Origin: Pandoraea terrigena
Lineage (GTDB): Bacteria > Pseudomonadota > Gammaproteobacteria > Burkholderiales > Burkholderiaceae
Length of the DNA: 64,000 bases
Reading direction: 5' to 3'
Assembly: GCF_902459705.1 (NCBI RefSeq)
Contig: NZ_CABPRU010000005.1
Span: 186,001-250,000 of the forward strand
Position numbers and translations under genes: made by a program. The notes under the pieces were generated by a model. It worked only from the letters and a program-made list of their open reading frames with translations, was not told the origin of the DNA and did not search any database. Shown here piece by piece: positions 32,963 through 43,379 of this stretch; the first letter of the stretch is position 1; every line of letters begins with the position of its first letter.

Positions 32963-35464
32963 TCATGGCGTGAGCGCTTCATCGACCACTTCGGCTTGCT
33001 GGGCGCGCTGCATGTCGGCCAGGCGACCGAAATCGGGCGGGAAGTCGTCGACGGCCACGGCCCGCGCTGCATAGTCGGCGTACTGCACCAGCACCTGGCG
33101 CTCGCCGTCGCTCACGAGATGCAGGGTCGCGGCGTGCGCCACCCACTCGGCGAACTCGGGCAGGCTTTGCGGCATCGTCGGCAACCGGCCTTCCTTGACC
33201 GACAAGCGCAGACGCTGCTCGATGGCGGTGACCTGTGGTGTCATCTGGAAAGCCATTTCCCCGTAGGCAAGCCCATCGATCTCGGGGCGCGGCGAGTAGC
33301 TGCCGGCGATCAGGCGCTCGCGGGCGCCCCCTGGGGTCTGCATCAACTCGGCGACCTGGGTCGCCAACGCGTCGGACGGTTTGGCGTAAGGCAGGCCCAG
33401 TGGCGTGAGTTTCCAGCGCATCCACCACGCGGCCACGCGCGACGGATAATTCGCGAGCACGCCTTCGAACGCTTCGCGCGCCTGCCAGAGCGCGTCTTGC
33501 GCGGCCCAGTGGACCAGCGGCAGATCTGCGGCGGGACGGCCTTCGTCCTCGTAACGCTTGAGGGTGGCCGTCAGCAGAAACAGTTGCGAGAGCATGTCGC
33601 CCAGCCGGCCCGTGAGGCGCTCGCGGCGCTTGAGCGAGCCGCCGAGCACCGCCATCGAGACGTCGGCCGCAATGGCGAGGAGCGTCGACAGCCGATTTGC
33701 TGCGCGGTAGTACGCGTGCAGTTCGGGGGCGGCGTTCGGCGGCACCGCCGAGAAGCGGGCATGCGTGACGCCGTGCAACGCGCCGCGCACGATGTTGCTC
33801 GTCACGAAGCTCAGGTGGCCGAAAAGGGCATCGTCGAACGCGCGCACGGCGGTCGCTCGATCCGCCGATTGCGCGGCGGCGAGCTCCTTGAGCACGTAGG
33901 GATGACAGCGGATCGCGCCCTGGCCGAAGATCATCAGACAGCGTGTCATGATGTTGGCGCCCTCCACCGTGATCGATACCGGGATCTGCTGATAGGCACG
34001 CGCAAGGAAGTTGTTCGGGCCCATGCAGATGCCCTTGCCCGCCACGACATCCATGCCGTCGTTCACCACTTTGCGGGCGCGTTCGGTCACGTGGTATTTC
34101 GCGATGGCAGAGATCACCGAGGGCTTCTCGCCGAGATCGACGGCAAGGGCTGCCATGCGGCGTGCGGCGTCCATTGCGTACAGATTGCCCGCCATTCGCG
34201 CCAGCGCCTCCTGCACCCCTTCGAACTTCCCGATGGGCGTGCGGAATTGACGCCGCACCGCTGCGTAAGCGCCCGTGGCACGCACGGCGATCTTTGAGTA
34301 GCCGACGTTTGACGACGGCAGCGAGATCGCGCGGCCAGCCGCGAGACATTCCATCAACATGCGCCAGCCTTTGCCCACCTGGACCCGCCCGCCGATCACC
34401 CAGTCGAGCGGAATGAAGACGTTCGTGCCGGCGTTCGGGCCATTCTGGAAGACGGCGTTCAGCGGCCAGTGGCGACGCCCGATCACCACGCCCGGATGAT
34501 TCGTCGGGATCAACGCGCAGGTAATGCCGGGCGCGTCGTCGTCACCGAGCAGGTGGTCGGGGTCGAGGGCGCGAAAGGCGAGGCCGAGCACGGTCGCGAT
34601 AGGGCCGAGGGTGATGTAGCGCTTGCGCCATGTGACACGGAAGCCCAGCGTTTCGCGGCCGTCGTGGACGCCACGGCAGACGATGCCGATGTCGGGAATG
34701 GCCGCGGCGTCAGACCCTGCGTATGGGCTCGTGAGCGCGAAGCAGGGGATCTCGTCCCCCTTCGCGAGACGCGGCAGATAGTAGTTCTTCTGCGCTTCGG
34801 TGCCATAGTGAAGCAGCAGTTCGGCCGGGCCGAGCGAGTTCGGCACCATGACCGACACGGCGGCCGCCGAGCAACGCGAGGCCAGCTTCATCACGACTTG
34901 GGAGTGCGCATACGCGGAGAATTCGCGGCCACCATAGCGCTTGGGGATGATCATCCCCAGGAAGCCGGCATCCTTCGCGTATTGCCATGCGGTTGGCGGC
35001 AGGTCCTGCCAGACCTGAGTGCTTTCCCAGTCGTTGGACAGGTCGCACAGATGTTCGACCTCGGTGTCCAGGAAGGCCTGTTCTTCCGAGGACAAGACGG
35101 GCGCGGGCAGCGCCATGAATTTCCGCCAGTCGGGACGGCCTGAAAACAGGTCGGCCTCCCACCAGACGGTGCCGGCTTCGATGGCGTCCTTTTCCGTCTC
35201 GGACATCTCCGGCATGATCGTGCGGAATTTGGCGAGCATCGGCGCCGTAATCCACGCGCGACGCAGCGGGCCGAGGCTCAGGACCAGTGCGGGCAAGACG
35301 AAGACGATGGCGAGTACGATCGTCGCGACGGGACCCGTCAGCCCGCTCGCCACGCCCGCGCCCACCCACACCACGGTCGCCGTTAGCCACTGCCAGGCGT
35401 GCGCGCGATAAAAGAGCAGGGCGCTCACGCCTGCGACCCAGGCAAGAATCCATAGAGCCGTCAT
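32963..35464 (-). CDS. fadE: Acyl-CoA dehydrogenase (FadE family, membrane-anchored)
   Basis: 833-aa flavoenzyme making trans-2-enoyl-CoA in the first step of beta-oxidation. Residues 1-75 hold two or three hydrophobic helices (WILAWVAGVSALLFY, then a second hydrophobic run), as in E. coli FadE (814 aa). The acyl-CoA dehydrogenase core (about 90-560) includes PFRALDPDHLLG-type loop sequence and the FQNGPNAGTNVFIPLDWVIGG segment; a long C-terminal domain follows. GGGAGGA stands four bases before the ATG at 35464, which fixes the start. First enzyme gene of the operon, 45 bp before fabG, behind the TetR gene. Confidence 0.93.
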   Translation of the reverse strand: MTALWILAWVAGVSALLFYRAHAWQWLTATVVWVGAGVASGLTGPVATIVLAIVFVLPALVLSLGPLRRAWITAPMLAKFRTIMPEMSETEKDAIEAGTVWWEADLFSGRPDWRKFMALPAPVLSSEEQAFLDTEVEHLCDLSNDWESTQVWQDLPPTAWQYAKDAGFLGMIIPKRYGGREFSAYAHSQVVMKLASRCSAAAVSVMVPNSLGPAELLLHYGTEAQKNYYLPRLAKGDEIPCFALTSPYAGSDAAAIPDIGIVCRGVHDGRETLGFRVTWRKRYITLGPIATVLGLAFRALDPDHLLGDDDAPGITCALIPTNHPGVVIGRRHWPLNAVFQNGPNAGTNVFIPLDWVIGGRVQVGKGWRMLMECLAAGRAISLPSSNVGYSKIAVRATGAYAAVRRQFRTPIGKFEGVQEALARMAGNLYAMDAARRMAALAVDLGEKPSVISAIAKYHVTERARKVVNDGMDVVAGKGICMGPNNFLARAYQQIPVSITVEGANIMTRCLMIFGQGAIRCHPYVLKELAAAQSADRATAVRAFDDALFGHLSFVTSNIVRGALHGVTHARFSAVPPNAAPELHAYYRAANRLSTLLAIAADVSMAVLGGSLKRRERLTGRLGDMLSQLFLLTATLKRYEDEGRPAADLPLVHWAAQDALWQAREAFEGVLANYPSRVAAWWMRWKLTPLGLPYAKPSDALATQVAELMQTPGGARERLIAGSYSPRPEIDGLAYGEMAFQMTPQVTAIEQRLRLSVKEGRLPTMPQSLPEFAEWVAHAATLHLVSDGERQVLVQYADYAARAVAVDDFPPDFGRLADMQRAQQAEVVDEALTP

Positions 35465-35643
35465 TTTGTCCTCCCTTACGGTGCGTCTTCCCGGCCAGGG
35501 CTGTCGTAGCAGCGGTCGGAGACGCCTCAGCGCTGAACTGGCCTCTCCTCCCGGCGGGCTTGCTGCCGCCCTGTCGGGGCTGGGCCTCGTGTTGGATCGT
35601 CCTGGCGCAGCGTGGGCCGTCTCAGTCCCTCCGTGATCTTTGC

Positions 35644-36474
35644 TCAGGCATTCGCGAGCGAGCGGTCGTCGGCACCGGGCATTCGGCTCGCGCCGTCCGC
35701 TTCTGGCGTTGCGATGAGCGGTTCGCCGGCCGGCCCGGCTTCGCGCGGGGGCGTAATGTCCGCGTCCTTCGCCAGCGCGAAGACGGCCGCGAAGCTCGCC
35801 AGTTGTTCCTCTCCCGGCATCGGCGCCCGGAGCGCGGCGACCATGAGCGCCGTGAGCCTTGCCACGACCTGCAGGTCGCCCATCGCCTGGCCTTGCGCGA
35901 ACGTGTCGATCAGGCGAGACGTGTCGCTGCTTGCGAGCACACCGGACAGCGCCTGCAGCGCGAAGTGCAGGCGCCAGCCGAGTTCCTGGCGGGGTAGCGC
36001 GGGCAGCGCGCGGGCGAACGCGTCGAAGAAGCGCTCGAAAACGGGGGCGTAATGCTGCTGCAAATAGTCGCGGATGAATGGTGATGGATCGGCGTATACG
36101 CGGCCGAGCAGACGCAGGAACGCAGGGCCGCCGATATCGCGATGATGCGAAATGGCCAGGGCGGGGATGAACATTGCCCCCAGCACGTGTTCGCACGTGA
36201 GGTGCGGCGCAGGCCACGCGGCTTCGGCGCGCGTGAGCAGCGCCAGCCGCTCGTCGTTGAGCCGGTCGAGCCGACGCGAAAGCATGGCCTGGAGCAACGT
36301 CTCCTTGCTGCCGAAGTGATAGTTGACGGCGGCCAGGTTGACCTCGGCTCGCGACGTGATCTGACGCAAGGACATGGCTTCGTACCCGTACTCGATGAAC
36401 AGGTCCTCGGCGGCATCGAGGATGCGCAGCTTGGTATCGCCGGCTTGCCGGCCGACGGAAAGGCGTGAGCTCAC
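35644..36474 (-). CDS. TetR-family regulator of the beta-oxidation operon
   Basis: 276-aa regulator. The N-terminal helix-turn-helix spans about residues 15-60 (LDAAEDLFIEYGYEAMSLRQ, AAVNYHFGSKE). The helical ligand domain follows from about 75, and the last 30 residues are disordered. The start is the GTG at 36474: GGAGG sits six bases before it, whereas an in-frame ATG at 36534 overlaps the 22-bp palindrome and has no ribosome-binding site. Located directly upstream of fadE in the same direction. A PsrA/FadR-like role, released by acyl-CoA, is likely but inferred. Confidence 0.85.
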   Translation of the reverse strand: MSSRLSVGRQAGDTKLRILDAAEDLFIEYGYEAMSLRQITSRAEVNLAAVNYHFGSKETLLQAMLSRRLDRLNDERLALLTRAEAAWPAPHLTCEHVLGAMFIPALAISHHRDIGGPAFLRLLGRVYADPSPFIRDYLQQHYAPVFERFFDAFARALPALPRQELGWRLHFALQALSGVLASSDTSRLIDTFAQGQAMGDLQVVARLTALMVAALRAPMPGEEQLASFAAVFALAKDADITPPREAGPAGEPLIATPEADGASRMPGADDRSLANA

Positions 36475-36529
36475 GAAGCACCTCCGGTGGGATGCGGCGC
36501 AACGCTGCGCCAACGTAATGAACCGATGT

Positions 36530-36551
36530 TTCATTCGAACGTTTGATTGAA
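36530..36551. promoter_or_regulatory. 22-bp palindrome, probable TetR operator of the fad operon
   Basis: TTCATTCGAAC followed by GTTTGATTGAA: two 11-bp halves matching at 9 of 11 positions around an AACGTT centre. It lies 56-77 bp upstream of the TetR start codon. The GAAC/GTTTG core resembles the C/GAAAC-N2-4-GTTTG/C sites described for PsrA, a TetR-type fatty-acid regulator. Confidence 0.65.
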
Positions 36552-36724
36552 TCCTATGATGGATGGCGGGGGTGTCCAAGCTCTTTTTCTGGGTGCGGCG
36601 CTCTAAATCGGTATTCCGGTCGGGGTTGGCCCATCGGGGTGTGCTTGACGGGGCGGTGTCGCCAGGAAGGCGCGTGAAGGCAAAATGGTCCGATTTCCCT
36701 GATTTCCGGCCGGAAAGTCTGGAG

Positions 36725-36754
36725 GCGGGACAATAGTTTGCTAAAATGTCCCGC
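36725..36754 (+). promoter_or_regulatory. tig promoter with an inverted repeat around the -10
   Basis: Extended -10 TGCTAAAAT (TG at 36739-36740, TAAAAT at 36742-36747) with no good -35. It is bracketed by GCGGGACA (36725-36732) and its perfect reverse complement TGTCCCGC (36747-36754), an arrangement typical of an operator covering a promoter. The regulator is unknown. Confidence 0.5.
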
Positions 36755-36916
36755 TTTGTGTTCAAAACCGTTTTGGCGCTACCCCGAATGTCGGGGGCGG
36801 AGGGAAGCCGGCGTCGCAACGTCGGTTCCGGCCCAAGGTTGATTAACTGACAGGGTCCGCTTGTGGCATTCCCTCGCCGCAACACAGAACGACCCTCTGG
36901 AAGGACGAATATCCTC

Positions 36917-38257
36917 ATGACTATCGCTGTTGAAAACCTCGGCAAGCTCGAGCGTCGCTTTACCATCGCCCTGCCCAAGCAGGAAGTCGAAAAAGAAGTT
37001 GCGGCACGCATTCAGAAGCTGTCGAAGACGGTGCGTATGCCGGGCTTCCGCCCGGGCAAGGTGCCGCTGAAGATGGTCACCCAGCAGTACGGTGGCCAGG
37101 TCGAAGCCGAAGTCGTGAGCGACAAGGTCGGCCAGCAATTCTTCGATATCAGCAAGGAACAGGATCTGCGCGTGGCCGGTCAGCCGCGCTTCGCGCCCAA
37201 GGTCGACGCTGGCGAGGCCGAGTATGCCTTCGACGCCACGTTCGAGATCTACCCGGAAGTCAAGATCGGCGACCTGGCCACGGCCGAGGTGAGCCGCACC
37301 ACGACGGACGTCTCGGAAGCCGAGATTGACCGCACCATCGATATTCTGCGCAAGCAGCGCGTGCACTACCACGTGCGCGGCGAAGCCGGTGCTCACGGTG
37401 ATGGCGGCCCGGTCGAAGCCAAGGACGGCGACCGCGTGACGGTCGACTTCGTCGGCAAGATCGACGGTGAAGCATTTGCCGGCGGCAGCGCCGAAGACTT
37501 TGTGTTCGTGCTGGGCGAAGGCCGCATGCTGCCCGAGTTCGAGACGGCTACGACGGGCCTGAAGGTGGGCGAGTCGAAGGATTTCGAACTCAAGTTCCCG
37601 GACGAGTACCACGGCAAGGAAGTGGCCGGCAAGACCGCCACGTTCACCGTGACGCTCAAGAAGGTTGAGTGGGCGCATCTGCCGGAAGTCGACGCTGAAT
37701 TCGCCAAGTCGCTCGGTATCGCCGACGGCAGCATGGAAAAGATGCGCGCCGACATCAAGGAAAACCTGTCGCGCGAAGTGAAGCGTCGCACGCAGGCCTT
37801 GCTCAAGGATCAGGTGATGAATGCGCTGATCTCGGTGTCGGAACTCGACGTGCCGAACGCATTGGTCGCACAGGACCAGGAGCGCCTGGTGGCGATGGCT
37901 CGTCAGGACCTGACGCAACGCGGCGTGCCGAACGCCGGCAACGTGCCGATCCCGGCGGAAATGTTCAAGGAACAAGCCGAGCGTCGCGTGAAGCTGGGGC
38001 TGATCCTGGCCGAGCTGGTCAAGCAAAATGACCTGCAAGCCAAGCCGGAGCAGATCAAGGCCGAAGTCGAAGAGTTCGCGAAGAGCTACGAAGACCCGCA
38101 AGAAGTCGTCCGCTGGTACTATGGCGATCAGCAGCGCATGGCGGAAATGGAAGGTTTCGTCGTCGAGAACAACGTGGTCGAATTCGTCCTGGGTAAGGCC
38201 AAGGTGACCGACAAGCAGGTCAGCTTCGAAGAACTGGCCGGCAACTCGCAAGCCTGA
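36917..38257 (+). CDS. tig: Trigger factor, ribosome-associated chaperone
   Basis: 446-aa chaperone that meets nascent chains at the ribosome exit. Ribosome-binding domain about residues 1-115 with the signature [12 protein letters not shown]-type PPIase domain about 160-245 ([16 protein letters not shown]); helical C-terminal arm domain to the end. The start at 36917 ([15 protein letters not shown]) is the conserved one; the frame upstream is not. First gene of tig-clpP-clpX-lon, a widely conserved order. Confidence 0.96.
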   Translation: MTIAVENLGKLERRFTIALPKQEVEKEVAARIQKLSKTVRMPGFRPGKVPLKMVTQQYGGQVEAEVVSDKVGQQFFDISKEQDLRVAGQPRFAPKVDAGEAEYAFDATFEIYPEVKIGDLATAEVSRTTTDVSEAEIDRTIDILRKQRVHYHVRGEAGAHGDGGPVEAKDGDRVTVDFVGKIDGEAFAGGSAEDFVFVLGEGRMLPEFETATTGLKVGESKDFELKFPDEYHGKEVAGKTATFTVTLKKVEWAHLPEVDAEFAKSLGIADGSMEKMRADIKENLSREVKRRTQALLKDQVMNALISVSELDVPNALVAQDQERLVAMARQDLTQRGVPNAGNVPIPAEMFKEQAERRVKLGLILAELVKQNDLQAKPEQIKAEVEEFAKSYEDPQEVVRWYYGDQQRMAEMEGFVVENNVVEFVLGKAKVTDKQVSFEELAGNSQA

Positions 38258-38276
38258 TCGAGCGACACGACTGATT

Positions 38277-38312
38277 GAACCGCCGCGGCCGCAAGACCGT
38301 GGCGGTTCTTTT
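38277..38312 (+). terminator. Terminator/attenuator between tig and clpP
   Basis: GAACCGCCGCGG (38277-38288) pairs with CCGTGGCGGTTC (38297-38308), one non-Watson-Crick pair, followed by TTTT. Confidence 0.7.
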
Positions 38313-38378
38313 CCAAATGGCCCTCGGGCCTCCTCCCTGCGGCGCGCAAAACCATCTCGATAGAAGGGTCGAACCGAT

Positions 38379-39035
38379 ATGATTACCCGTTCCGAATTGC
38401 TCGCCCAACTCGCCTCCCCGACGCACAACTCCGCTCTCGAGACGCAAGGCCTCGGCCTCGTGCCGATGGTCGTCGAGCAAAGTGGTCGTGGCGAGCGCGC
38501 TTACGATATCTACTCGCGACTCCTCAAGGAGCGCATCATTTTCCTGGTGGGCGAGGTCAACGACCAGAGCGCCAACCTCGTCGTCGCCCAGTTGCTGTTC
38601 CTCGAGAGCGAAAATCCAGACAAGGAAATTTCGATGTACATCAACTCGCCGGGCGGTTCCGTGTCGGCGGGCCTGGCGATTTACGACACGATGAAGTTCG
38701 TGAAGCCGGCGGTCTCGACGCTGTGCCTGGGCATGGCGGCGAGCATGGGCGCATTTCTGCTGGCAGCCGGTGAGAGGGGTAAGCGTTTCGCGCTGCCGAA
38801 CGCACGCATCATGATTCACCAACCGCTGGGCGGCGCCCGCGGCCAGGCATCGGACATCGAGATCCACGCCAGGGAAATCCTGCTGCTCAAGGATCGATTG
38901 AATCGACTGCTGGCGGATAACACCGGCCAGTCGCTCGAAGTCATCGCGCGCGACACCGATCGGGACAACTTCAAGTCGGCGGCCGATGCCGTCGAGTACG
39001 GGTTGATCGATCGCGTGCTCGAAAAGCGTCCCTGA
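38379..39035 (+). CDS. clpP: ATP-dependent Clp protease proteolytic subunit ClpP
   Basis: 218-aa serine protease that forms tetradecameric chambers fed by ClpX or ClpA. Catalytic triad S122 (GMAASMGAF), H147 (IMIHQPLGG) and D196 (DTDRDNF), matching the E. coli triad with an offset of 25. Conserved [16 protein letters not shown] short propeptide is expected at the N-terminus. AGAAGG lies upstream of the ATG. Followed after 235 bp by clpX. Confidence 0.97.
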   Translation: MITRSELLAQLASPTHNSALETQGLGLVPMVVEQSGRGERAYDIYSRLLKERIIFLVGEVNDQSANLVVAQLLFLESENPDKEISMYINSPGGSVSAGLAIYDTMKFVKPAVSTLCLGMAASMGAFLLAAGERGKRFALPNARIMIHQPLGGARGQASDIEIHAREILLLKDRLNRLLADNTGQSLEVIARDTDRDNFKSAADAVEYGLIDRVLEKRP

Positions 39036-39164
39036 TTCGGTCTCGAATTCAGGGTGCCCGACGACAGACGGTTGGCGCGACACTGGGCGATGTCGTCATC
39101 GAAGGCCCGGATGTTCGCGCCAAGTCTTTGTCGTAAAAGGGAATTCGTTGCCGTTGCGGGTGGG

Positions 39165-39194
39165 TTACACGCTCGCGCGGCATGGCGTTACAAT
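39165..39194 (+). promoter_or_regulatory. Candidate clpX promoter
   Basis: TTACAC (39165-39170), an 18-bp spacer, then TACAAT (39189-39194), 76 bp before the clpX start. The -10 is good, the -35 weak. Confidence 0.4.
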
Positions 39195-39270
39195 GCCATC
39201 ACGTATGCCGCGTTTGCCGCCCCCGGCGGGGGACGACCGGGGCGCAAATTGCTAGCAGGCTGACACAGAT

Positions 39271-40551
39271 ATGGTGGATAAAAAAAGCACTTCCAACGGC
39301 GAAAAGCTGCTCTACTGCTCGTTCTGCGGAAAGAGTCAGCACGAGGTCAAGAAGCTCATTGCAGGGCCGTCGGTCTTCATCTGCGACGAGTGCATCGATC
39401 TGTGCAATGAGATTATCCGTGACGAGGCCGCTGCGGCCGAGGACGAGAGCGGCAGCGGTGGCAAGTCCGATCTGCCGTCGCCGCAGGAAATCCGCGAGAG
39501 TCTCGATCAATACGTGATCGGTCAGGACCGTGCCAAGAAGATCCTGGCCGTTGCGGTCTACAACCACTACAAGCGATTGAAGCACCTCGGCGACAAGCGC
39601 GACGAGGTCGAACTCTCCAAGAGCAACATCCTGCTCATCGGGCCGACCGGCTCGGGCAAGACGCTGCTCGCGCAGACGCTTGCCCGCCTGCTAAACGTGC
39701 CCTTCGTGATCGCCGACGCCACCACGCTGACCGAAGCCGGTTACGTGGGGGAAGACGTTGAGAACATCATCCAGAAGCTGCTGCAGAACTGCAACTACGA
39801 GATCGAGCAGGCGCAGAAGGGCATCGTCTATATTGATGAAATCGACAAGATCAGCCGCAAGTCGGACAATCCGTCGATTACTCGCGACGTGTCGGGCGAG
39901 GGCGTGCAGCAGGCGCTGCTCAAGCTGGTCGAAGGCACGATGGCGTCGGTGCCACCGCAAGGTGGCCGCAAGCACCCGAACCAGGACTTCATCCAGGTCG
40001 ACACGACGAACATCCTGTTCATCTGCGGTGGCGCGTTCGATGGTCTCGAGAAGATCATCATGAACCGTACCGAGAAGACCGGGATCGGCTTTGGCGCTAC
40101 CGTGAAGACGGGCGAAGAGCGTGACGCGGGCGAGTTGCTGCTTGAGGTCGAGCCGGAAGACCTGATCAAGTTCGGTCTGATTCCCGAGCTGATCGGCCGT
40201 CTGCCCGTGGTTGCCACGCTGGGTAAGCTTGATGAAGACGCGCTGGTAACGATCCTCGTCGAGCCGAAAAATGCGCTGGTCAAGCAATATCAGCGCCTGT
40301 TCGCGATGGAGGGCGTGGAGCTGGAGATCCGTCCGGCCGCGATGCACGCCGTCGCGCGCAAGGCCATCAAGCGCAAGACCGGCGCGCGCGGCTTGCGCTC
40401 GATCATCGAGCAGGCCTTGCTCGAAGTGATGTATGAACTACCGTCGCTCAAGGGGGTCGCCAAGGTGATCCTGGACGAAAACGCGATCAGCGGCGACGGG
40501 AAGCCGCTTTTGATTTACCAGGAGTCGCCCAAGGTTGCCGGCTCCAATTGA
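39271..40551 (+). CDS. clpX: ATP-dependent Clp protease unfoldase ClpX
   Basis: 426-aa AAA+ unfoldase that recognises substrates and feeds ClpP. N-terminal zinc-binding domain with C16, C19, C38 and C41. Walker [15 protein letters not shown], Walker [11 protein letters not shown], sensor region [11 protein letters not shown] with the ClpP-binding IGF loop (KTGIGFGA), and C-terminal sensor-2 KTGARGLRS. Length as in E. coli (424 aa). Terminator 24 bp after the stop. Confidence 0.98.
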   Translation: MVDKKSTSNGEKLLYCSFCGKSQHEVKKLIAGPSVFICDECIDLCNEIIRDEAAAAEDESGSGGKSDLPSPQEIRESLDQYVIGQDRAKKILAVAVYNHYKRLKHLGDKRDEVELSKSNILLIGPTGSGKTLLAQTLARLLNVPFVIADATTLTEAGYVGEDVENIIQKLLQNCNYEIEQAQKGIVYIDEIDKISRKSDNPSITRDVSGEGVQQALLKLVEGTMASVPPQGGRKHPNQDFIQVDTTNILFICGGAFDGLEKIIMNRTEKTGIGFGATVKTGEERDAGELLLEVEPEDLIKFGLIPELIGRLPVVATLGKLDEDALVTILVEPKNALVKQYQRLFAMEGVELEIRPAAMHAVARKAIKRKTGARGLRSIIEQALLEVMYELPSLKGVAKVILDENAISGDGKPLLIYQESPKVAGSN

Positions 40552-40574
40552 ACGGTCAACTCAGCGCTACCCGA

Positions 40575-40607
40575 AGCCGTTCATGGAAACATGGACGGCT
40601 TTTTTTC
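40575..40607 (+). terminator. Rho-independent terminator after clpX
   Basis: AGCCGTTCATG (40575-40585) pairs with CATGGACGGCT (40590-40600) around GAAA, followed by a run of seven T. Confidence 0.88.
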
Positions 40608-40747
40608 CTTCATACTAGTGCCACGGGCAATGAAACCCCGAGTGGTGCAACTTTCCGGCGGAAGGGCTGTTCTACCGCCCCTTGTAATTCCCGTCGGCGG
40701 CCTCAATTAGCTGGAACACAACAGTATCGTTACATATGGGGAACGAG

Positions 40748-43168
40748 ATGTCAGGCACCCAAATCCTCCCGCCCGAAGCGATTCAACTGCCCCTGTTGCC
40801 TTTGCGCGACGTGGTCGTGTTTCCGCACATGGTGATTCCCCTTTTCGTGGGGCGTCCAAAATCGATTAAAGCGCTTGAAACCGCCATGGAAGGCGGCAAG
40901 CACATCATGCTCGTCGCCCAGAAAGCGGCGGCCAAGGATGAGCCCACGTCCAAGGATCTCTATGAGATCGGCTGCGTGGCGAACATCCTGCAAATGCTCA
41001 AATTGCCCGATGGCACCGTCAAGGTGCTGGTCGAAGGGATCCAGCGCGCCCGCACCCTGAGTGTGGACGAAGAGGAAACCCAGTTCACGTCGGAAGTGAT
41101 GCCGCTCGAACCGGACGACGGCAACTCTCCGGAATCGGAGGCGCTGCGTCGCGCGATCGTCGCCCAGTTCGATCAGTACGTGAAGCTCAACAAGAAGATT
41201 CCGCCGGAGATCCTGACGTCGTTGTCGGGTATCGACGAGGCGGGTCGTCTGGCGGATACCATCGCCGCGCATCTGCCGCTCAAGCTGGAACAGAAGCAGA
41301 AGATCCTGGAGATGTTCCCGGTCATCGAGCGCCTGGAGCACCTGCTCGCGCAGCTCGAGAGCGAGATCGACATTCTTCAGGTCGAAAAGCGTATCCGTGG
41401 CCGCGTGAAGCGCCAGATGGAGAAGAGCCAGCGCGAGTATTACCTGAACGAACAGGTCAAGGCGATCCAGAAGGAACTGGGCGAAGGCGAAGAAGGCGCG
41501 GATCTCGAAGAACTCGAGAAGCGAATCAAGGCCGCGCATCTGCCGAAGGAAGCCAAGAAGAAGGCTGACGCCGAGCTCAAGAAGCTCAAGCTGATGTCGC
41601 CGATGTCGGCCGAAGCGACTGTCGTGCGCAACTACATCGACACGCTGGTCGGTCTGCCGTGGCGCAAGAAGAGCAAAGTCAACAACGACCTGTCGAACGC
41701 CGAGAAGGTGCTCGACGAGGATCACTTTGGCCTTGAGAAGGTCAAGGAACGCATCCTTGAGTATCTTGCCGTGCAACAGCGCGTCGAGAAGGTCAAGGCG
41801 CCGATCCTGTGCCTGGTGGGGCCCCCCGGTGTGGGCAAGACCTCGCTCGGTCAGTCGATCGCGCGTGCGACGAACCGCAAGTTCGTGCGCATGGCGTTGG
41901 GCGGCGTGCGTGACGAGGCTGAGATTCGCGGTCACCGTCGCACGTACATCGGGTCGATGCCGGGCAAGATCCTGCAGAGTCTGTCGAAGGTCGCCGTGCG
42001 CAATCCGCTGTTCCTGCTCGACGAAGTGGACAAGATGGGCATGGACTTCCGTGGCGATCCGAGTTCGGCGCTGCTCGAAGTGCTCGATCCCGAGCAGAAC
42101 CATACGTTCTCGGATCACTACGTCGAAGTCGACTTCGATCTGTCGGACGTGATGTTCGTGGCCACCTCGAACTCGCTGAACATTCCGGCGCCGCTGCTCG
42201 ACCGTATGGAAGTGATTCGCCTGTCGGGCTATACGGAAGACGAGAAGGTCAACATTGCCCAGCGTTATCTGCTGCCGAAGCAGAAGAAGAACAATGGGTT
42301 GAAGGAAGGCGAGATCGATCTGGCCGAAACCGCGATTCGCGACATCATCCGCTATTACACGCGCGAAGCCGGTGTGCGTTCGCTCGAGCGCGAGATCTCG
42401 AAGATCTGCCGCAAGGTCGTGAAGATGCTGTTGCTCAAGAAGGTCGATGGCACATCGATCAAGGTCGATGCGGGCAATCTCGACAACTTCCTGGGGGTGC
42501 GCAAGTTCGACTTCGGTCTGGCCATGAAGGAAAACCAGATCGGTCAGGTCACGGGTCTGGCGTGGACGGAAGTGGGCGGCGATCTGCTGACCATTGAAGC
42601 AGCGCTGATGCCGGGCAAGGGCAACATCATTCGCACGGGTTCGCTCGGCGATGTGATGAAGGAGTCGGTCGAGGCCGCGCGCTCGGTGGTGCGTTCGCGT
42701 GCGCGTCGCCTCGGGGTGACCGATGAGCAATTCGAGAAGAAGGACATCCACATCCACGTGCCGGAAGGCGCGACGCCGAAGGATGGTCCGTCTGCCGGCA
42801 TCGCCATGACGACGGCGCTGGTCTCGGTGCTCACGGGTATTCCGGTGCGGGCGGATGTGGCGATGACCGGCGAGATCACGCTGCGCGGCGAAGTGTTGCC
42901 GATCGGTGGCCTCAAGGAGAAGTTGCTGGCGGCGCACCGTGGCGGTATCAAGCTCGTGTTGATTCCGGAAGAGAACGTGAAGGACCTTGCGGAGATTCCC
43001 GACACGGTCAAGAACGCGCTGGAGATCATGCCGGTGCGCTGGATCGACAAGGTGCTCGAGTTGGCGCTGGAACATGCACCCACGCCGCTGCCTGAAGAGG
43101 AAGCCAAGGCCGCGCCTGTCACGCCGAATGCGGACGCAAGCGGCAAGCAGGAAGTGATCAAGCACTGA
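40748..43168 (+). CDS. lon: ATP-dependent protease Lon
   Basis: 806-aa homohexameric AAA+ serine protease for misfolded and regulatory proteins. N-terminal substrate domain ([20 protein letters not shown]), coiled-coil around residues 195-245, Walker [11 protein letters not shown], Walker [12 protein letters not shown], and a C-terminal protease domain with Ser in [11 protein letters not shown] and a Lys about 43 residues later in [10 protein letters not shown]. The start at 40748 has GGGGAACGAG immediately upstream; an ATG at 40736 precedes that ribosome-binding site and is less likely. Separate transcription from clpX is implied by the terminator at 40575-40607. Confidence 0.97.
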   Translation: MSGTQILPPEAIQLPLLPLRDVVVFPHMVIPLFVGRPKSIKALETAMEGGKHIMLVAQKAAAKDEPTSKDLYEIGCVANILQMLKLPDGTVKVLVEGIQRARTLSVDEEETQFTSEVMPLEPDDGNSPESEALRRAIVAQFDQYVKLNKKIPPEILTSLSGIDEAGRLADTIAAHLPLKLEQKQKILEMFPVIERLEHLLAQLESEIDILQVEKRIRGRVKRQMEKSQREYYLNEQVKAIQKELGEGEEGADLEELEKRIKAAHLPKEAKKKADAELKKLKLMSPMSAEATVVRNYIDTLVGLPWRKKSKVNNDLSNAEKVLDEDHFGLEKVKERILEYLAVQQRVEKVKAPILCLVGPPGVGKTSLGQSIARATNRKFVRMALGGVRDEAEIRGHRRTYIGSMPGKILQSLSKVAVRNPLFLLDEVDKMGMDFRGDPSSALLEVLDPEQNHTFSDHYVEVDFDLSDVMFVATSNSLNIPAPLLDRMEVIRLSGYTEDEKVNIAQRYLLPKQKKNNGLKEGEIDLAETAIRDIIRYYTREAGVRSLEREISKICRKVVKMLLLKKVDGTSIKVDAGNLDNFLGVRKFDFGLAMKENQIGQVTGLAWTEVGGDLLTIEAALMPGKGNIIRTGSLGDVMKESVEAARSVVRSRARRLGVTDEQFEKKDIHIHVPEGATPKDGPSAGIAMTTALVSVLTGIPVRADVAMTGEITLRGEVLPIGGLKEKLLAAHRGGIKLVLIPEENVKDLAEIPDTVKNALEIMPVRWIDKVLELALEHAPTPLPEEEAKAAPVTPNADASGKQEVIKH

Positions 43169-43233
43169 CGGTCATTTTTCGTGGGGTAGTCAACGGGCGG
43201 CTTTGCCGCTGCCTGCCTCACGGGAAAGGGCGT

Positions 43234-43266
43234 AAAAAGCTCGGGGTTTTCCCCGGGCTTTTTTTT
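43234..43266 (+). terminator. Rho-independent terminator after lon
   Basis: AAAAAGCTCGGGG (43234-43246), loop TTTT, then CCCCGGGCTTTTT and further T residues; one T/G mismatch in the stem. Confidence 0.85.
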
Positions 43267-43350
43267 GTTCACGCAAAGTGCTCGAAAATGACGCTGGGGA
43301 AGTGCGGATTCAGGAGTACTTCCTATGCCGCCGAAAGGGCGCAAAACGGC

Positions 43351-43379
43351 TTGACATCAGGGTTTGCGGCTTGTCTAAT
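43351..43379 (+). promoter_or_regulatory. hupB sigma-70 promoter
   Basis: TTGACA (43351-43356), exactly 17 bp, then TCTAAT (43374-43379); the start codon follows 92 bp later. This is the best consensus promoter in the window and fits the high expression of HU. Confidence 0.8.

Larger units (their letters stand above)
36475..36916. other. 442-bp divergent region between tetR and tig
   Basis: No gene seen. It contains the 22-bp palindrome at 36530-36551 close to the TetR gene and the tig promoter with its flanking inverted repeat at 36725-36754. The remaining 160 bases form the untranslated leader of tig. An in-frame ATG of the TetR reading frame at 36534 and a long reading frame beyond it are not supported as coding. 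Confidence 0.6.

Noticed and set aside
35644-37011. Long 455-codon version of the TetR gene
   Set aside because: The extension crosses the operator palindrome and the tig leader and start; the GTG at 36474 has a strong ribosome-binding site and gives a normal TetR length.
39054-39263. 69-codon frame between clpP and clpX
   Set aside because: No ribosome-binding site, no recognisable content, and it overlaps the candidate clpX promoter.
40681-40710. Heat-shock (sigma-32) promoter before lon
   Set aside because: CTTGTAA followed by CCTCAATTA resembles the consensus only loosely; too weak to call.
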